A stretch of 15,847 bases of DNA, taken from NCBI GenBank assembly GCA_034436375.1, contig DAOTVS010000218.1:1-15847 (forward strand), in the 5' to 3' direction. The notes under the pieces were generated by a model, which worked only from the letters and a program-made list of their open reading frames with translations, had not been told where the DNA came from and ran no database searches. The stretch comes from DAOTVS01 sp034436375 (GTDB lineage: Bacteria; Chloroflexota; Anaerolineae; SpSt-313). Positions 6,042-13,803 of this stretch are shown one piece after another (within the stretch, counting starts at the first letter, position 1; the number at the start of each line of letters is the position of its first letter). The position numbers and the translations under genes are program-made.

Positions 6042-9000
6042 TCACGATTTCAGGTGCAACCGCACGGTCCTGATCTCATAGGCCCCGAAATCGAGGGGCA
6101 GGCGGCCGCCCTCCAGCGCGAGCGGGCGAAGGGCGTTCTCTACCAGGTCGACTTCTTCGGCGCTCTCGACTTGCATGCCCAGGCTCAGCATGGCCCTGGC
6201 CGGGCGGCCATGGCTCTCATAGAGACGCACGATCAGATCTCGACCCGTGGCGGGCTGGTCCTCGGCGGGCTTGACGGCGGAGACGATCACCGCCTCGGGT
6301 GTGCAGGTGAGGAGGGGCACTCCGGGCTTCAGGTCGCCCCCGTGGGCCGGCTCCAACCGGCTGAGGAGTGGCTGGTTGAGCTCGGCCGCGCGCTGCGTGC
6401 TCCCCGCTTCCCGCCAGGTGCCTGCATGGGGGTAGAGGCTGTAGGTGAAGCGGTGCAGCCCCTGATCGGGGGCGCTATCGGGCTCATAGGGTGAGCGCAC
6501 CAGGGTTAGCCCCAGGGTGTGATAGTGGGCGCTGTGGCCGTATTTCGCGTTATTGAGTAGCGAGAGCCCATAGTGGCTGTCGGAGAGATCAGCCCAGCGC
6601 TGAGTGGGCATTTCTGCGCCGTCTGCAGGGCGCTGCAGGCCGGCAAAGGGCACCTCGAAGGTTGCTTCGGTCCCCTCATCAAGGAGCGGCGTAAAGGTTG
6701 CGCGCAGCATGGGCGCATCGGTCGTGGCCGTGCCCTGCTCGTGCCAGTCGATCTCCGTCTCGAAGTCAATGCGGCGCAGGCCACGATAGAGCACGATGCG
6801 CTGCTTGAGCGCTGAGCTGAGCACCCTCTGGCTCACCTCCAGGATGCCGCAGACAGGGCCACTGGCCGCCGCCCTGATCTCTGCGCCTGCCACCAGGTGA
6901 TCGACCCGGGTGATGATGCCCAGGTTCCAGGCCGACATGGTGTGCGGCGCCTCGTACTGCACTTCCAGCCGGTTCAGGCTGCCAGCCTGCACCCGCCTTT
7001 CCGGTCCCCAGCCTGCCCGACTGCCGGTGACGGGGCGGGCGTTCTCTTTGTCCCACAGTTCGTCGATAGCGCCGGAGGCCGGGTGGAGACGCAAACGCAG
7101 CAGCTCGTTCTCCAGAGTGAGCCCGTCGGGGGTTGCCACGCCACCGGTAAAGGGCTGCGCCGCCTCGGCGAGCAAGCGGTAGACCTGGCTGCCCAGGGCC
7201 GGCACTCTCTCGGCGATGAACACCAATTCGTCGCCGACCACCTGCACCGGCGACTGCCGCCCAGCGGCATCCTCCACCCCTGTTGGCATGGGGCCGTTCA
7301 GGCTGCTCAGGGGGATGCGCACCACATCGCTGCGCTCCCAGGCGAGCGGGTTGTACACGACCACGCGCTCGCCCGCACCCGCGCCCGTATCGAGGTGAGC
7401 CGCCAGCCCGGCCAGGGCGTCGTTTGTGACCTGCGCCGCTGTTGCCGCTACCGGCGCCAGACGCTCGCGCGCCTCGCGGTAGGTGGCCCCGATGCCTGCG
7501 CCACAGAGGATATCGTGGAACTGGTGGAAGAGCAGCAGCCGCCAGGCCTCATCCAGTTCTGCTCGCGGGTAGGGCCGGCCGGCCTGCAAGGCGCTGGCTG
7601 TGGCGATCGCCTCGGCGCTCAGCAGGTCCGATTCACCGCGCCGGTTGAGCCATTTGATATCGCCATGGGTGGTATAGCAGCCCTCAAAGACGGGGTTCAG
7701 CTCGTGGCGGATCACCGGCAGTCCCTTCGCCTCTCGCTCGGCGCGCTGGAAAAAGCTGAGGGTGTCACTCAGCTGTGCATGGGGCACATAGGGGGCCCGG
7801 TCAATGGCGCGCGCCGTCTCGATATCGCGGGCCGTGGCGCCGCCCCCATGATCGCCTACGCCATACACGTAGAGCCCCGCCGGCAGCTGCAAGCGCTTAT
7901 CCAGGTCCATAGCCGGGGCCACGGTCGCCTGCGGCGAGATCTCGCCGTTGTAGCCGAGCGGGTCCACCATGGCCAGCACGCGCGATCCGTCGGGCGCCTC
8001 CCACCAGAAGAGGGGCTCGCCCCGACCGGCGCGACAGCAATAATAGTATTTGACGCCGGCCTTGGCCAGAATCTGGGGCATGGTGGCGGGGTGGCCAAAG
8101 GTATCGGGCTCCCAGCAGATCAGCGACTGGCGTCCGAAACGGCTCTTGACGTAACGCTGCGTGTAGAGCAGATGGCGCGCCAGTGCTTCGCCGCTGGCCA
8201 TGTTGAGGTCACCCTCTACCCAGGTGTTGGCGGTCACATCCCAGCGGCCCTCACGCACACGCTCCTGAATACGGGCAAAGAGCGCTGGGTGCTGTTCTTC
8301 CATAAAACGGTAGGTGGAGGCCTGGCTCTGCGAGAAGACAAACTCGGGGTAGCGGGCCATGAGCTGGTCGGCGGCGGTGAAATCGCGCCGGCAGACCTCG
8401 ATGGTCTCGGGCAGGGTCCACAACCAGTTCATATCGATGTGCGAGTGGCCGATAAAGTAGGTCGTGAATTCCTTGGCGCGGGTGGCAAAGGGCGCCAGCG
8501 CTGCGCGGGCGCGCGCCTCTCCCTCGGCCCAGGCGGCCCAGGCGTTGGCGCTCAGGTCGGCTGGGTCCACGCACGCCAGCGCCTGCTGCCAGGCTGCGCG
8601 CAGGGCGGGGCTCCCGTCGCGCTCGGCCAGGTAGTGGGTAAAGGCCATCTGCTGGCGGAAGAGCTCGAGATCAAAGAGGTGCTCCTCCAGGCGGCTGTAG
8701 CGCAGGTTGGTCTGGATGAAGATGCCAAAGCCGTCGCCCTGCTGTACGTGCACGGCCACGGTCATGGGCACGCCGGGGCGCGTATCCTCGCCCAGCAGGA
8801 GCGGCACGCCCCGCGTATCGGCCCACCAGCGGTCGCGGTAAGCCTCGCGCCCGTCAATGTAGAAGGTCGCGCCGATGGCCAGGAAAGTGACCATCTCTAG
8901 CCGGGAACCGGCCAGGGCAATCCCTTCACTCTCTGGCGGCGGCGTGAACGTGCGCCGGAACCAGACGTCCGAGGCCGCGGAGGACCAGGTGTGCGGCAGG

Positions 9001-9158
9001 GAGACCTCGGCCCAGCCACTGTCGTTGAACGAGGGCTCGGCAGCCCCGGCGGGGTTGCCGGCGCAAAAGCGCCACTGGGTCAGCTCGCAGGTGCGCCGCA
9101 GCGCCGCGATCTTGCCGGCCAGGGCGCTATCCAGCGCGCTAAGGTCCTGGAAAGCCAT
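6042..9158 (-). CDS. Alpha-mannosidase, glycoside hydrolase family 38
   Basis: A 1038-residue GH38 enzyme, close to the length of Ams1-type alpha-mannosidases (about 1000-1080). It is a zinc-dependent retaining hydrolase removing alpha-linked mannose. The N-terminal beta-sandwich (residues 1-225) has a sugar-binding look (WRFCAGN..., SLPHTWSS). The catalytic domain starts near 230 with GHSHIDMNWLWT, where H240 and D242 are the expected zinc ligands; D352 in WEPDTFGH is the nucleophile and also a zinc ligand; H437 in GVGDHGGG is the fourth ligand. Helical and C-terminal beta domains follow to 1038. No signal peptide, so it is likely cytoplasmic, acting on imported oligosaccharides. ATG 9158 follows AAGGAG at 8-9 bases. 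It is 62 bp downstream of the UxaE-like gene on the same strand, probably one operon interrupted by a hairpin repeat. Confidence 0.92.
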   Translation of the reverse strand: MAFQDLSALDSALAGKIAALRRTCELTQWRFCAGNPAGAAEPSFNDSGWAEVSLPHTWSSAASDVWFRRTFTPPPESEGIALAGSRLEMVTFLAIGATFYIDGREAYRDRWWADTRGVPLLLGEDTRPGVPMTVAVHVQQGDGFGIFIQTNLRYSRLEEHLFDLELFRQQMAFTHYLAERDGSPALRAAWQQALACVDPADLSANAWAAWAEGEARARAALAPFATRAKEFTTYFIGHSHIDMNWLWTLPETIEVCRRDFTAADQLMARYPEFVFSQSQASTYRFMEEQHPALFARIQERVREGRWDVTANTWVEGDLNMASGEALARHLLYTQRYVKSRFGRQSLICWEPDTFGHPATMPQILAKAGVKYYYCCRAGRGEPLFWWEAPDGSRVLAMVDPLGYNGEISPQATVAPAMDLDKRLQLPAGLYVYGVGDHGGGATARDIETARAIDRAPYVPHAQLSDTLSFFQRAEREAKGLPVIRHELNPVFEGCYTTHGDIKWLNRRGESDLLSAEAIATASALQAGRPYPRAELDEAWRLLLFHQFHDILCGAGIGATYREARERLAPVAATAAQVTNDALAGLAAHLDTGAGAGERVVVYNPLAWERSDVVRIPLSSLNGPMPTGVEDAAGRQSPVQVVGDELVFIAERVPALGSQVYRLLAEAAQPFTGGVATPDGLTLENELLRLRLHPASGAIDELWDKENARPVTGSRAGWGPERRVQAGSLNRLEVQYEAPHTMSAWNLGIITRVDHLVAGAEIRAAASGPVCGILEVSQRVLSSALKQRIVLYRGLRRIDFETEIDWHEQGTATTDAPMLRATFTPLLDEGTEATFEVPFAGLQRPADGAEMPTQRWADLSDSHYGLSLLNNAKYGHSAHYHTLGLTLVRSPYEPDSAPDQGLHRFTYSLYPHAGTWREAGSTQRAAELNQPLLSRLEPAHGGDLKPGVPLLTCTPEAVIVSAVKPAEDQPATGRDLIVRLYESHGRPARAMLSLGMQVESAEEVDLVENALRPLALEGGRLPLDFGAYEIRTVRLHLKS

Positions 9159-9177
9159 TTGACCATGCTCCTTCTGC

Positions 9178-9214
9178 TGGACCTCCCGGAGGTCCCGAAC
9201 TTCCGGGAGGTCCA
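9178..9214. repeat. Compact inverted repeat with two alternative folds
   Basis: TGGACCTCCCGG (9178-9189) is perfectly inverted as CCGGGAGGTCCA (9203-9214). Inside the left half, GGACCTCC (9179-9186) can pair instead with GGAGGTCC (9188-9195). It lies in the 62-bp gap between the UxaE-like and mannosidase genes, starting about 6 bases upstream of the AAGGAG site of the latter. It is probably a dispersed intergenic repeat, possibly stabilising or attenuating the message. Confidence 0.6.
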
Positions 9215-9220
9215 GGAAAC

Positions 9221-10936
9221 TTACCGTGCCCACCCCATCGCCCGCAGGCGAATGAGGGTAGCCTCTTCGACCGCCTCGGCGAAGCGCTCCCAGGTACCGT
9301 GACTGAGGGCCCGGAAGATGGCTGGCCGCTGAGAGCGGAAGGTTAAGAACATAAAGCGGCGGAAGAGCTCCGCGTCGGGGTCTGGGACGTCGGGATCGGT
9401 GGTCGCTTCGAGATCAGCCGCGAGCTTGAAGAGTGGCAGTCCATAGCCGGTGACGCCCTGCACCAGGAGCGCCGTCTCGGCGCCATAGTCGGCGGTGATC
9501 TGCTCCAACCCTGCCGGGGTCGTCAGCAAGCGGAGAGCGTCTGCCGTGTCGAGGTCCGCCAGGGTGCCGGTATAGACGCCCGCCAGTTGCTGCACGGCCT
9601 CTACAGTGCGGCGCCAAGCCTCCACAAAGACCTCCCGTTCGGCGGCGTCCTCGGAGGAAGCGATGATCTGCCACAGCACCTCCTGGTAGACGTCGGCAAC
9701 CTTGAGCTCAGCGCGGCCGCCCGTGGCGCGGGCAATGACCTCGTCGACGCCGATACCCTTGCCTGTCGCGGCGCGCACGCCGTCGGCCGAGTGCACCGAG
9801 AGCATGGCGCCAAAGTGGGCAAGGATGCTGGCGCAGGCATTGACCTGGGGCCACAGGTCGCGCTCGGGGTCGGCCTCATAGTCGTGCCGCTTGGTAAAGC
9901 CGATGTTCGGCCCGGCCGAGGCGATGGCCCCTGCCGGGAGCGCCATCACCTCATGCAGCAGTACCAGGTAGAACAAGAGCTCCCGGGGCGGCATGGGCTG
10001 GGGCGTCTCGTCGAGGGAGAGCTCGTAATCGAAGGGTTGATCCCCGCGCAGGCGCGCTGCCAGGTCGTAAAGCTCCTTGTGTACGGCGCAGGCCCGCCAG
10101 TACTTCTGCCCCAGGCGCATGATCTCACTGGAGCCGAACTCGAAGGTGAAGGGGGGCTGGTCGGGCAGAATGTTGGGCACCTCGAAGCGGCGGCCCCGGA
10201 AGGTTTCGAGCACCTGGCGTGTGGCCAGCGGGTCCAGGGGAGCGGCGAAATCGAACAGGTGGCACGTATCGACTGTGAATTTGGTATAGTCGCGCGACTC
10301 CTCCATGGCCAGCTTATTCAAGGCCAAGGAGCGGGCGAGCGCCTCCTCGTTGCGGCCGGTGACGATAGCGTGGTCCGCATCGGCGCCGATGGGCAGCTCC
10401 TGCCGGGTATAGCCGCCCTGACTGGCAAAGGCAAAGAGCCCCGCACGCAGGAGCTCTCGCGGGCCATAGCCGCCGGTGTGACCGATGCCCGGAAACTCAG
10501 CCGGGTTGACGCCCTCGGGGATCAGCTCACGCACAATCGATTGTTGCACAAACCAAAAGGGGGCTGCGCTTTTAAGCAGGGCGCGGAAGATGCCATCCCA
10601 CCCGCCAAAGGTGCTCTGATCGCGCAGGCCGGGCACATCGGGTGGGGCCAGCACGATGCGGTTGCCGGCGCCAAAGCCGCGCTGATAGCCGCTCTGGTTG
10701 ATGGCAACCAGGCGCCGGGCTGGGGCTAACTGCCGCTCCCAGGTCAGCATGTTCTCATAGCTGGCCGGGAAGATCAGGTCGTTGCCTACCGCCTGGCCGC
10801 CGGTGAGCCCTGTCTCAGGCAGGGGCTTGCCCTCACTGCGCAGCAGGATAATATCGCGGCCGGCCGAGCGGCCGGTGAAGAGTGATGCCTCTCGGAAAGA
10901 GACGCGCGAATCGGCAAAGATGACGTCCTCAGCCAT
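9221..10936 (-). CDS. UxaE-like protein (tagaturonate epimerase family)
   Basis: A 571-residue cytoplasmic protein resembling the UxaE family, whose characterised Thermotoga member converts D-tagaturonate to D-fructuronate in galacturonate breakdown and is metal dependent. Segments resembling that family as I remember it are YTKFTVDTCHLFDF (217-230), FDYELSLDET (302-311), AGPNIGFTKRHDYE (341-354) and MLSVHSADG (378-386) with H382 a likely metal or catalytic residue. At 571 residues it is longer than the roughly 480 I recall for UxaE, mainly because of an extra N-terminal part of about 100 residues, so the activity could differ. ATG 10936 has GGAGG 8 bases upstream; the in-frame extension to 11101 lies upstream of the predicted promoter. 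It is first in a two-gene leftward set with the GH38 mannosidase. No uronate isomerase, reductase or dehydratase is in the window. The family assignment is from pattern memory and is moderate. Confidence 0.55.
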   Translation of the reverse strand: MAEDVIFADSRVSFREASLFTGRSAGRDIILLRSEGKPLPETGLTGGQAVGNDLIFPASYENMLTWERQLAPARRLVAINQSGYQRGFGAGNRIVLAPPDVPGLRDQSTFGGWDGIFRALLKSAAPFWFVQQSIVRELIPEGVNPAEFPGIGHTGGYGPRELLRAGLFAFASQGGYTRQELPIGADADHAIVTGRNEEALARSLALNKLAMEESRDYTKFTVDTCHLFDFAAPLDPLATRQVLETFRGRRFEVPNILPDQPPFTFEFGSSEIMRLGQKYWRACAVHKELYDLAARLRGDQPFDYELSLDETPQPMPPRELLFYLVLLHEVMALPAGAIASAGPNIGFTKRHDYEADPERDLWPQVNACASILAHFGAMLSVHSADGVRAATGKGIGVDEVIARATGGRAELKVADVYQEVLWQIIASSEDAAEREVFVEAWRRTVEAVQQLAGVYTGTLADLDTADALRLLTTPAGLEQITADYGAETALLVQGVTGYGLPLFKLAADLEATTDPDVPDPDAELFRRFMFLTFRSQRPAIFRALSHGTWERFAEAVEEATLIRLRAMGWAR

Positions 10937-10981
10937 GCTCGTATCCTCCACTGGGTAGTTGATCTGCCACAGGCTGATGCC

Positions 10982-11010
10982 ATTGTACCCGACGGAGAGC
11001 GAACATGCAA
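10982..11010 (-). promoter_or_regulatory. Candidate promoter for the UxaE-like/mannosidase pair
   Basis: On the minus strand TTGCAT (11010-11005) and TACAAT (10987-10982) are spaced 17 bp. The predicted start near 10975 gives a leader of about 40 bases before ATG 10936. Confidence 0.5.
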
Positions 11011-11154
11011 AAAGTGGGGTAGTGGTGGGTGCAGCTCGCTGGTGGATGCGTACACCCGGGCCCCGCCCTGGCGTGAAGGGGGTAGCAGGGATGGGTGCCA
11101 CGCCCTGGCTGAGCGACAGCCCCCGATGGAAGTACGCCCATAGATGTCGCCCGG

Positions 11155-11183
11155 TTGCGCAATCTGCGCCATGGGGGTATAGT
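11155..11183 (+). promoter_or_regulatory. Candidate promoter for the GNAT fusion gene
   Basis: TTGCGC (11155-11160) and TATAGT (11178-11183) are spaced 17 bp, giving a start near 11190 and a leader of about 33 bases. It is divergent from the promoter at 10982-11010. The 145 bp between the two hold no gene or clear repeat that I can see. Confidence 0.5.
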
Positions 11184-11222
11184 GGATGGGTATTGATGAC
11201 TGGCTATGAAAGGACAATGGGA

Positions 11223-12191
11223 GTGACTTTTCTAACGCCGATGACGGAAGAAGAGTTTGTGGCCTGGCGAGCCCAGACTGTGAAAGGCTATGCGGCCGAG
11301 AAGGTGCGGGCGGGCAATTGGAAGCCAGAGAATGCCCTCGAGCTCGCCGAGCGCGATACGCGCGAGCTTTTGCCCAACGGCCTGAGCACCCCCGGGCACT
11401 ACCTGTTCTCGATCCGCGAGGAGTCGCTGCCCGAGCCGGTCGGGACGATCTGGCTTGCCGTCAATGCCGGCTGGGGGAAGCCCATCGCTTTCATCTATGA
11501 CCTCCAGATTGCGGAACCCTATCGCCGGCGCGGATACGCCACACAGGCTCTGGCGCTGGTGGAGGACAGGGCGCGCGAGTTGGGCGCAGAGACCCTCGCC
11601 CTGCACGTCTTTGGCCACAACACGGCTGCCCTTGCCCTCTATGAAAAGGCGGGCTTTCGGGCCACCAACATCAATATGGTCAAAGACCTGCACTTGCCCG
11701 CACCCGCGCCCGAGGCTGCCTATCACCTGCGCCGGGCCGATAGGGCTATGCCCAGCCGCGAGGAAATGCTCGCCGTGATCGCGGGGCAGAACCATATGAC
11801 CCTGGCCCTGTGCAAGGAGGGCGAGCCCTACCTGGCGACGGTGAGCTATGGCTTTGACCCGGCTGCGGATTGCTTCTATTTCCACTGCGCGCCAGAAGGC
11901 AAGAAGATTGATTTTCTGCGCGCCAACCCCATCGTCTGGGGCCAGGTGATGGTGGATGACGGCTACCTCGCAGGCAAGTGTGATCACGCCTACCGGACGG
12001 TGCAATTCCGTGGCCGGGCAGAGTTTGTGGCCGACCTGGAGGAAAAGCGCTCTGCCCTGGCCCTGATGGTCGATCAACTGGAGCCAGACCCTGCCCCTGT
12101 CAAGGCGAGGCTTCTTGCCGGCGAACGCTGGCACAAAGTGACGCTCGTGCGTGTGCGCGTGCTGGAGATGAGCGGCAAGCGGAACGAGTAG
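11223..12191 (+). CDS. Fusion of GNAT N-acetyltransferase and NimA/PNPOx-like flavin protein
   Basis: A 322-residue two-domain protein. Residues 1-155 are a GNAT acetyltransferase: the beta-strand IYDLQIAEPY is followed by the acetyl-CoA loop RRRGYA (101-106) and the ALHVFGHNTAALALYEKAGF segment (126-145) typical of the fold. After a proline/alanine linker (159-166), residues 175-315 resemble pyridoxamine-phosphate-oxidase-like split-barrel proteins of the NimA type (EMLAVIAGQNHMTLALCKEGEPYLATVSYG; FYFHCAPEGKKIDFLRANP; YRTVQFRGRAEFV), which bind FMN or similar cofactors. GTG 11223 was chosen because AAAGGA ends 8 bases before it; the ATG at 11217 is only 2 bases from that site but is possible. 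It converges on the reductase gene. It may modify and reduce a small molecule or detoxify one; the substrate is unknown. Confidence 0.8.
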   Translation: MTFLTPMTEEEFVAWRAQTVKGYAAEKVRAGNWKPENALELAERDTRELLPNGLSTPGHYLFSIREESLPEPVGTIWLAVNAGWGKPIAFIYDLQIAEPYRRRGYATQALALVEDRARELGAETLALHVFGHNTAALALYEKAGFRATNINMVKDLHLPAPAPEAAYHLRRADRAMPSREEMLAVIAGQNHMTLALCKEGEPYLATVSYGFDPAADCFYFHCAPEGKKIDFLRANPIVWGQVMVDDGYLAGKCDHAYRTVQFRGRAEFVADLEEKRSALALMVDQLEPDPAPVKARLLAGERWHKVTLVRVRVLEMSGKRNE

Positions 12192-12193
12192 CT

Positions 12194-12244
12194 GAGGGCA
12201 CTGAAGCAGCTCGTGGAATCGCAGTTCTTTCAGTCAGTGCCCTC
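12194..12244. terminator. Hairpin between convergent genes
   Basis: GAGGGCACTGA (12194-12204) and TCAGTGCCCTC (12234-12244) are a perfect 11-bp inverted repeat filling the 58-bp gap between the GNAT fusion gene and the reductase gene. The left arm begins 3 bases after the TAG stop. The symmetrical position suits a bidirectional terminator, although no T-run follows. Confidence 0.6.
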
Positions 12245-12249
12245 GCCTC

Positions 12250-13593
12250 TCACCCCGCCGCGAGCGCAAATGCGTGCAGGAATCGCTCATCGGTGCGTTG
12301 GGTGGGGTCAAAGCGCTCGCGCAGGCGATAGTTGCGCTGCAATTTGCGCCCCAGTGTCCGTTGCCACTCCTCCTGATAGCGGCCCAGGAAAGCGGCGCTG
12401 ACATCGCCTGCAGCCACCGCCTGTGCCGCCACCTGGCCCGCCAGGCGCCCCGCCTGCATAGCGTTGAGGATGCCGCCGCCGGTCAGGGGGTCTACCTGCC
12501 GTGCCGCATCGCCGACCAGCATCAGCCCTGCCATCACCATGCGTGCGGGCGAAGGCGCCACGGGCACATTGCCGGCGATCAGGGTGACGGGAGAGCCCTG
12601 GCTCAAGCTGCGCCGGCCCTCGATGAAGCGGTGCAGGTAGTCGAGCGGGGCGCGCCCGCCGGCCAGGTCGGCCTGCACGCCCAGGCCTACATTGGCGCGC
12701 CCTTCGCCCTTGGGGAAGACCCAGGCATAGCCGCCGGGCGCCACGTCATAGCCAATGGTGTAGGCCGTGCAGGCGGGATCAATCTCGATGCCGGCCAGGA
12801 GATATTGGGCGCAGACCATCGTATCGGCCAGGGGAAGCTGCAGGTCGAGCCCCGCCCAGCGGCCGACCTGCGCCTCGATGCCGTCCGCTGCGATCACGAC
12901 CCCCGCTTCCAACTCAATCTCACCTGCGACCGGTTGGCCCTGAGGCCGCACCCTGACCCCGCGCATCTGGCCCTCTTCCAGGAGCACGCCAGTCACCGCC
13001 GCCTTGACGCATATCTCGGCCCCAGCAGCCACCGCCCGCTCGGCCAGGGCGCGGTCGAACACCCGCCGCTCCAGGATATAACCTTTGCCGCCTTCTGCCC
13101 TCCACTGGAGGGGATGAGAGGGGGATGTGCCGGCGCCATTCAGGGCCGTGATCTCGGCGCGGGTGATCTCGGCTGTGATCCAACGGGGGTTCGGCTCTAC
13201 CAGAGATGCCAACAGTTCCGCGGCCACGCCTTCGGCGCAGCGCACGGGTGAGCCGATCTCCTGCCGCTTTTCCAGCAGCAACACCGAGAGGCCCTGTTGC
13301 GCCGCCTGCCAGGCGGCCATCGCGCCGCCCGGGCCGGCGCCTACCACGATCACATCGTAGCGGCGCTTGCTGGGGCCGGCGGGCTGCCGGGCCGACTCGG
13401 CGCGCCGGCCGCCTGGCAGGCGGCGCTCCACACTGAGCGCTCCCATGGGGCAGGCAACCACGCAGTTTCCGCACTCGCTGCAGGCCAGGTCGTCGACTTG
13501 CAGGCGGGTTTCGGCCAGGGTGAGCGCCTCCGTGGGGCAGACGCTCACGCAGCCGCCGCAATAGGCGCAACGTTCCGGGTCGAGGATGACCAT
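12250..13593 (-). CDS. Ferredoxin-fused geranylgeranyl reductase family flavoprotein
   Basis: A 447-residue FAD protein. Residues 1-55 form a 2[4Fe-4S] ferredoxin: C9, C12, C15, C19 and C38, C41, C44, C48 in two CxxCxxCxxxC motifs. After a linker, the FAD dinucleotide loop VVGAGPGG (83-90) and LLLEKR start a geranylgeranyl-reductase-type domain with PVRCAEGV (116-123) and GDAARQVDPLTGGG (361-374), characteristic of this family. Members saturate isoprenoid double bonds of chlorophyll side chains, archaeal lipids or quinones. The fusion implies electrons arrive through the iron-sulfur domain. ATG 13593 follows AAGGAGG at 5 bases. It is divergent from the cyclopropane synthase, which also alters lipid chains, so a polyprenyl lipid or quinone substrate is plausible. 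Other FAD monooxygenase-like roles cannot be excluded. Confidence 0.85.
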   Translation of the reverse strand: MVILDPERCAYCGGCVSVCPTEALTLAETRLQVDDLACSECGNCVVACPMGALSVERRLPGGRRAESARQPAGPSKRRYDVIVVGAGPGGAMAAWQAAQQGLSVLLLEKRQEIGSPVRCAEGVAAELLASLVEPNPRWITAEITRAEITALNGAGTSPSHPLQWRAEGGKGYILERRVFDRALAERAVAAGAEICVKAAVTGVLLEEGQMRGVRVRPQGQPVAGEIELEAGVVIAADGIEAQVGRWAGLDLQLPLADTMVCAQYLLAGIEIDPACTAYTIGYDVAPGGYAWVFPKGEGRANVGLGVQADLAGGRAPLDYLHRFIEGRRSLSQGSPVTLIAGNVPVAPSPARMVMAGLMLVGDAARQVDPLTGGGILNAMQAGRLAGQVAAQAVAAGDVSAAFLGRYQEEWQRTLGRKLQRNYRLRERFDPTQRTDERFLHAFALAAG

Positions 13594-13621
13594 GCAGACC
13601 TCCTTGGTGTGATATCGCGAC

Positions 13622-13714
13622 ACGGCCTACCGGGCCGTCTCTACAGTGCAGCACACGGGTAGAGACGCGCTGGTGGCGCGTGTTGCCCGGATGATAGAAC
13701 ACACCACCGGGCAA
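13622..13714. repeat. Four tandem hairpins in the divergent intergenic region
   Basis: Consecutive inverted repeats are: ACGGCC/GGCCGT (13622-13638), GTCTCTAC/GTAGAGAC (13637-13666), ACGCGC/GCGCGT (13665-13681) and TTGCCCGG/CCGGGCAA (13683-13714). Neighbours share two bases or abut, so they tile 93 bp almost without gaps. They occupy most of the 210-bp gap between the reductase and synthase genes; no gene is present here. Probably a composite of dispersed repeats; a regulatory role is possible. Confidence 0.65.
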
Positions 13715-13726
13715 ACGGTCGCGGCA

Positions 13727-13755
13727 TTGCTTCCGTGATGCGTATGTTTTATAAT
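13727..13755 (+). promoter_or_regulatory. Sigma-70-like promoter for the cyclopropane synthase gene
   Basis: TTGCTT (13727-13732), a 17-bp spacer and a perfect TATAAT (13750-13755) predict a start near 13762 and a leader of about 40 bases. The spacer contains a GTGATGC heptamer (13735-13741). The position argues against starting the downstream protein at the in-frame ATG 13735. Confidence 0.65.
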
Positions 13756-13803
13756 TCAGGCATCGGTTGTGTGCGCCACAAGCCCCGAGAGGAGGATGCT
13801 GCC

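Noticed and set aside
6897..8900. Rightward 667-codon open frame opposite the GH38 gene
   Set aside because: Antisense to the zinc-site motifs of the mannosidase; no recognisable domain or ribosome site. Codon bias of the real gene explains it.
9587..10729. Rightward 380-codon open frame opposite the UxaE-like gene
   Set aside because: Antisense, no family resemblance, no start signal; the leftward frame has promoter, ribosome site and conserved motifs.
10937..11101. N-terminal extension of the UxaE-like protein
   Set aside because: It covers the predicted promoter and has no ribosome site, while ATG 10936 has GGAGG at proper spacing.
12274..13251. Rightward 325-codon open frame opposite the reductase
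   Set aside because: Antisense to FAD-binding motifs and without domain or start evidence.
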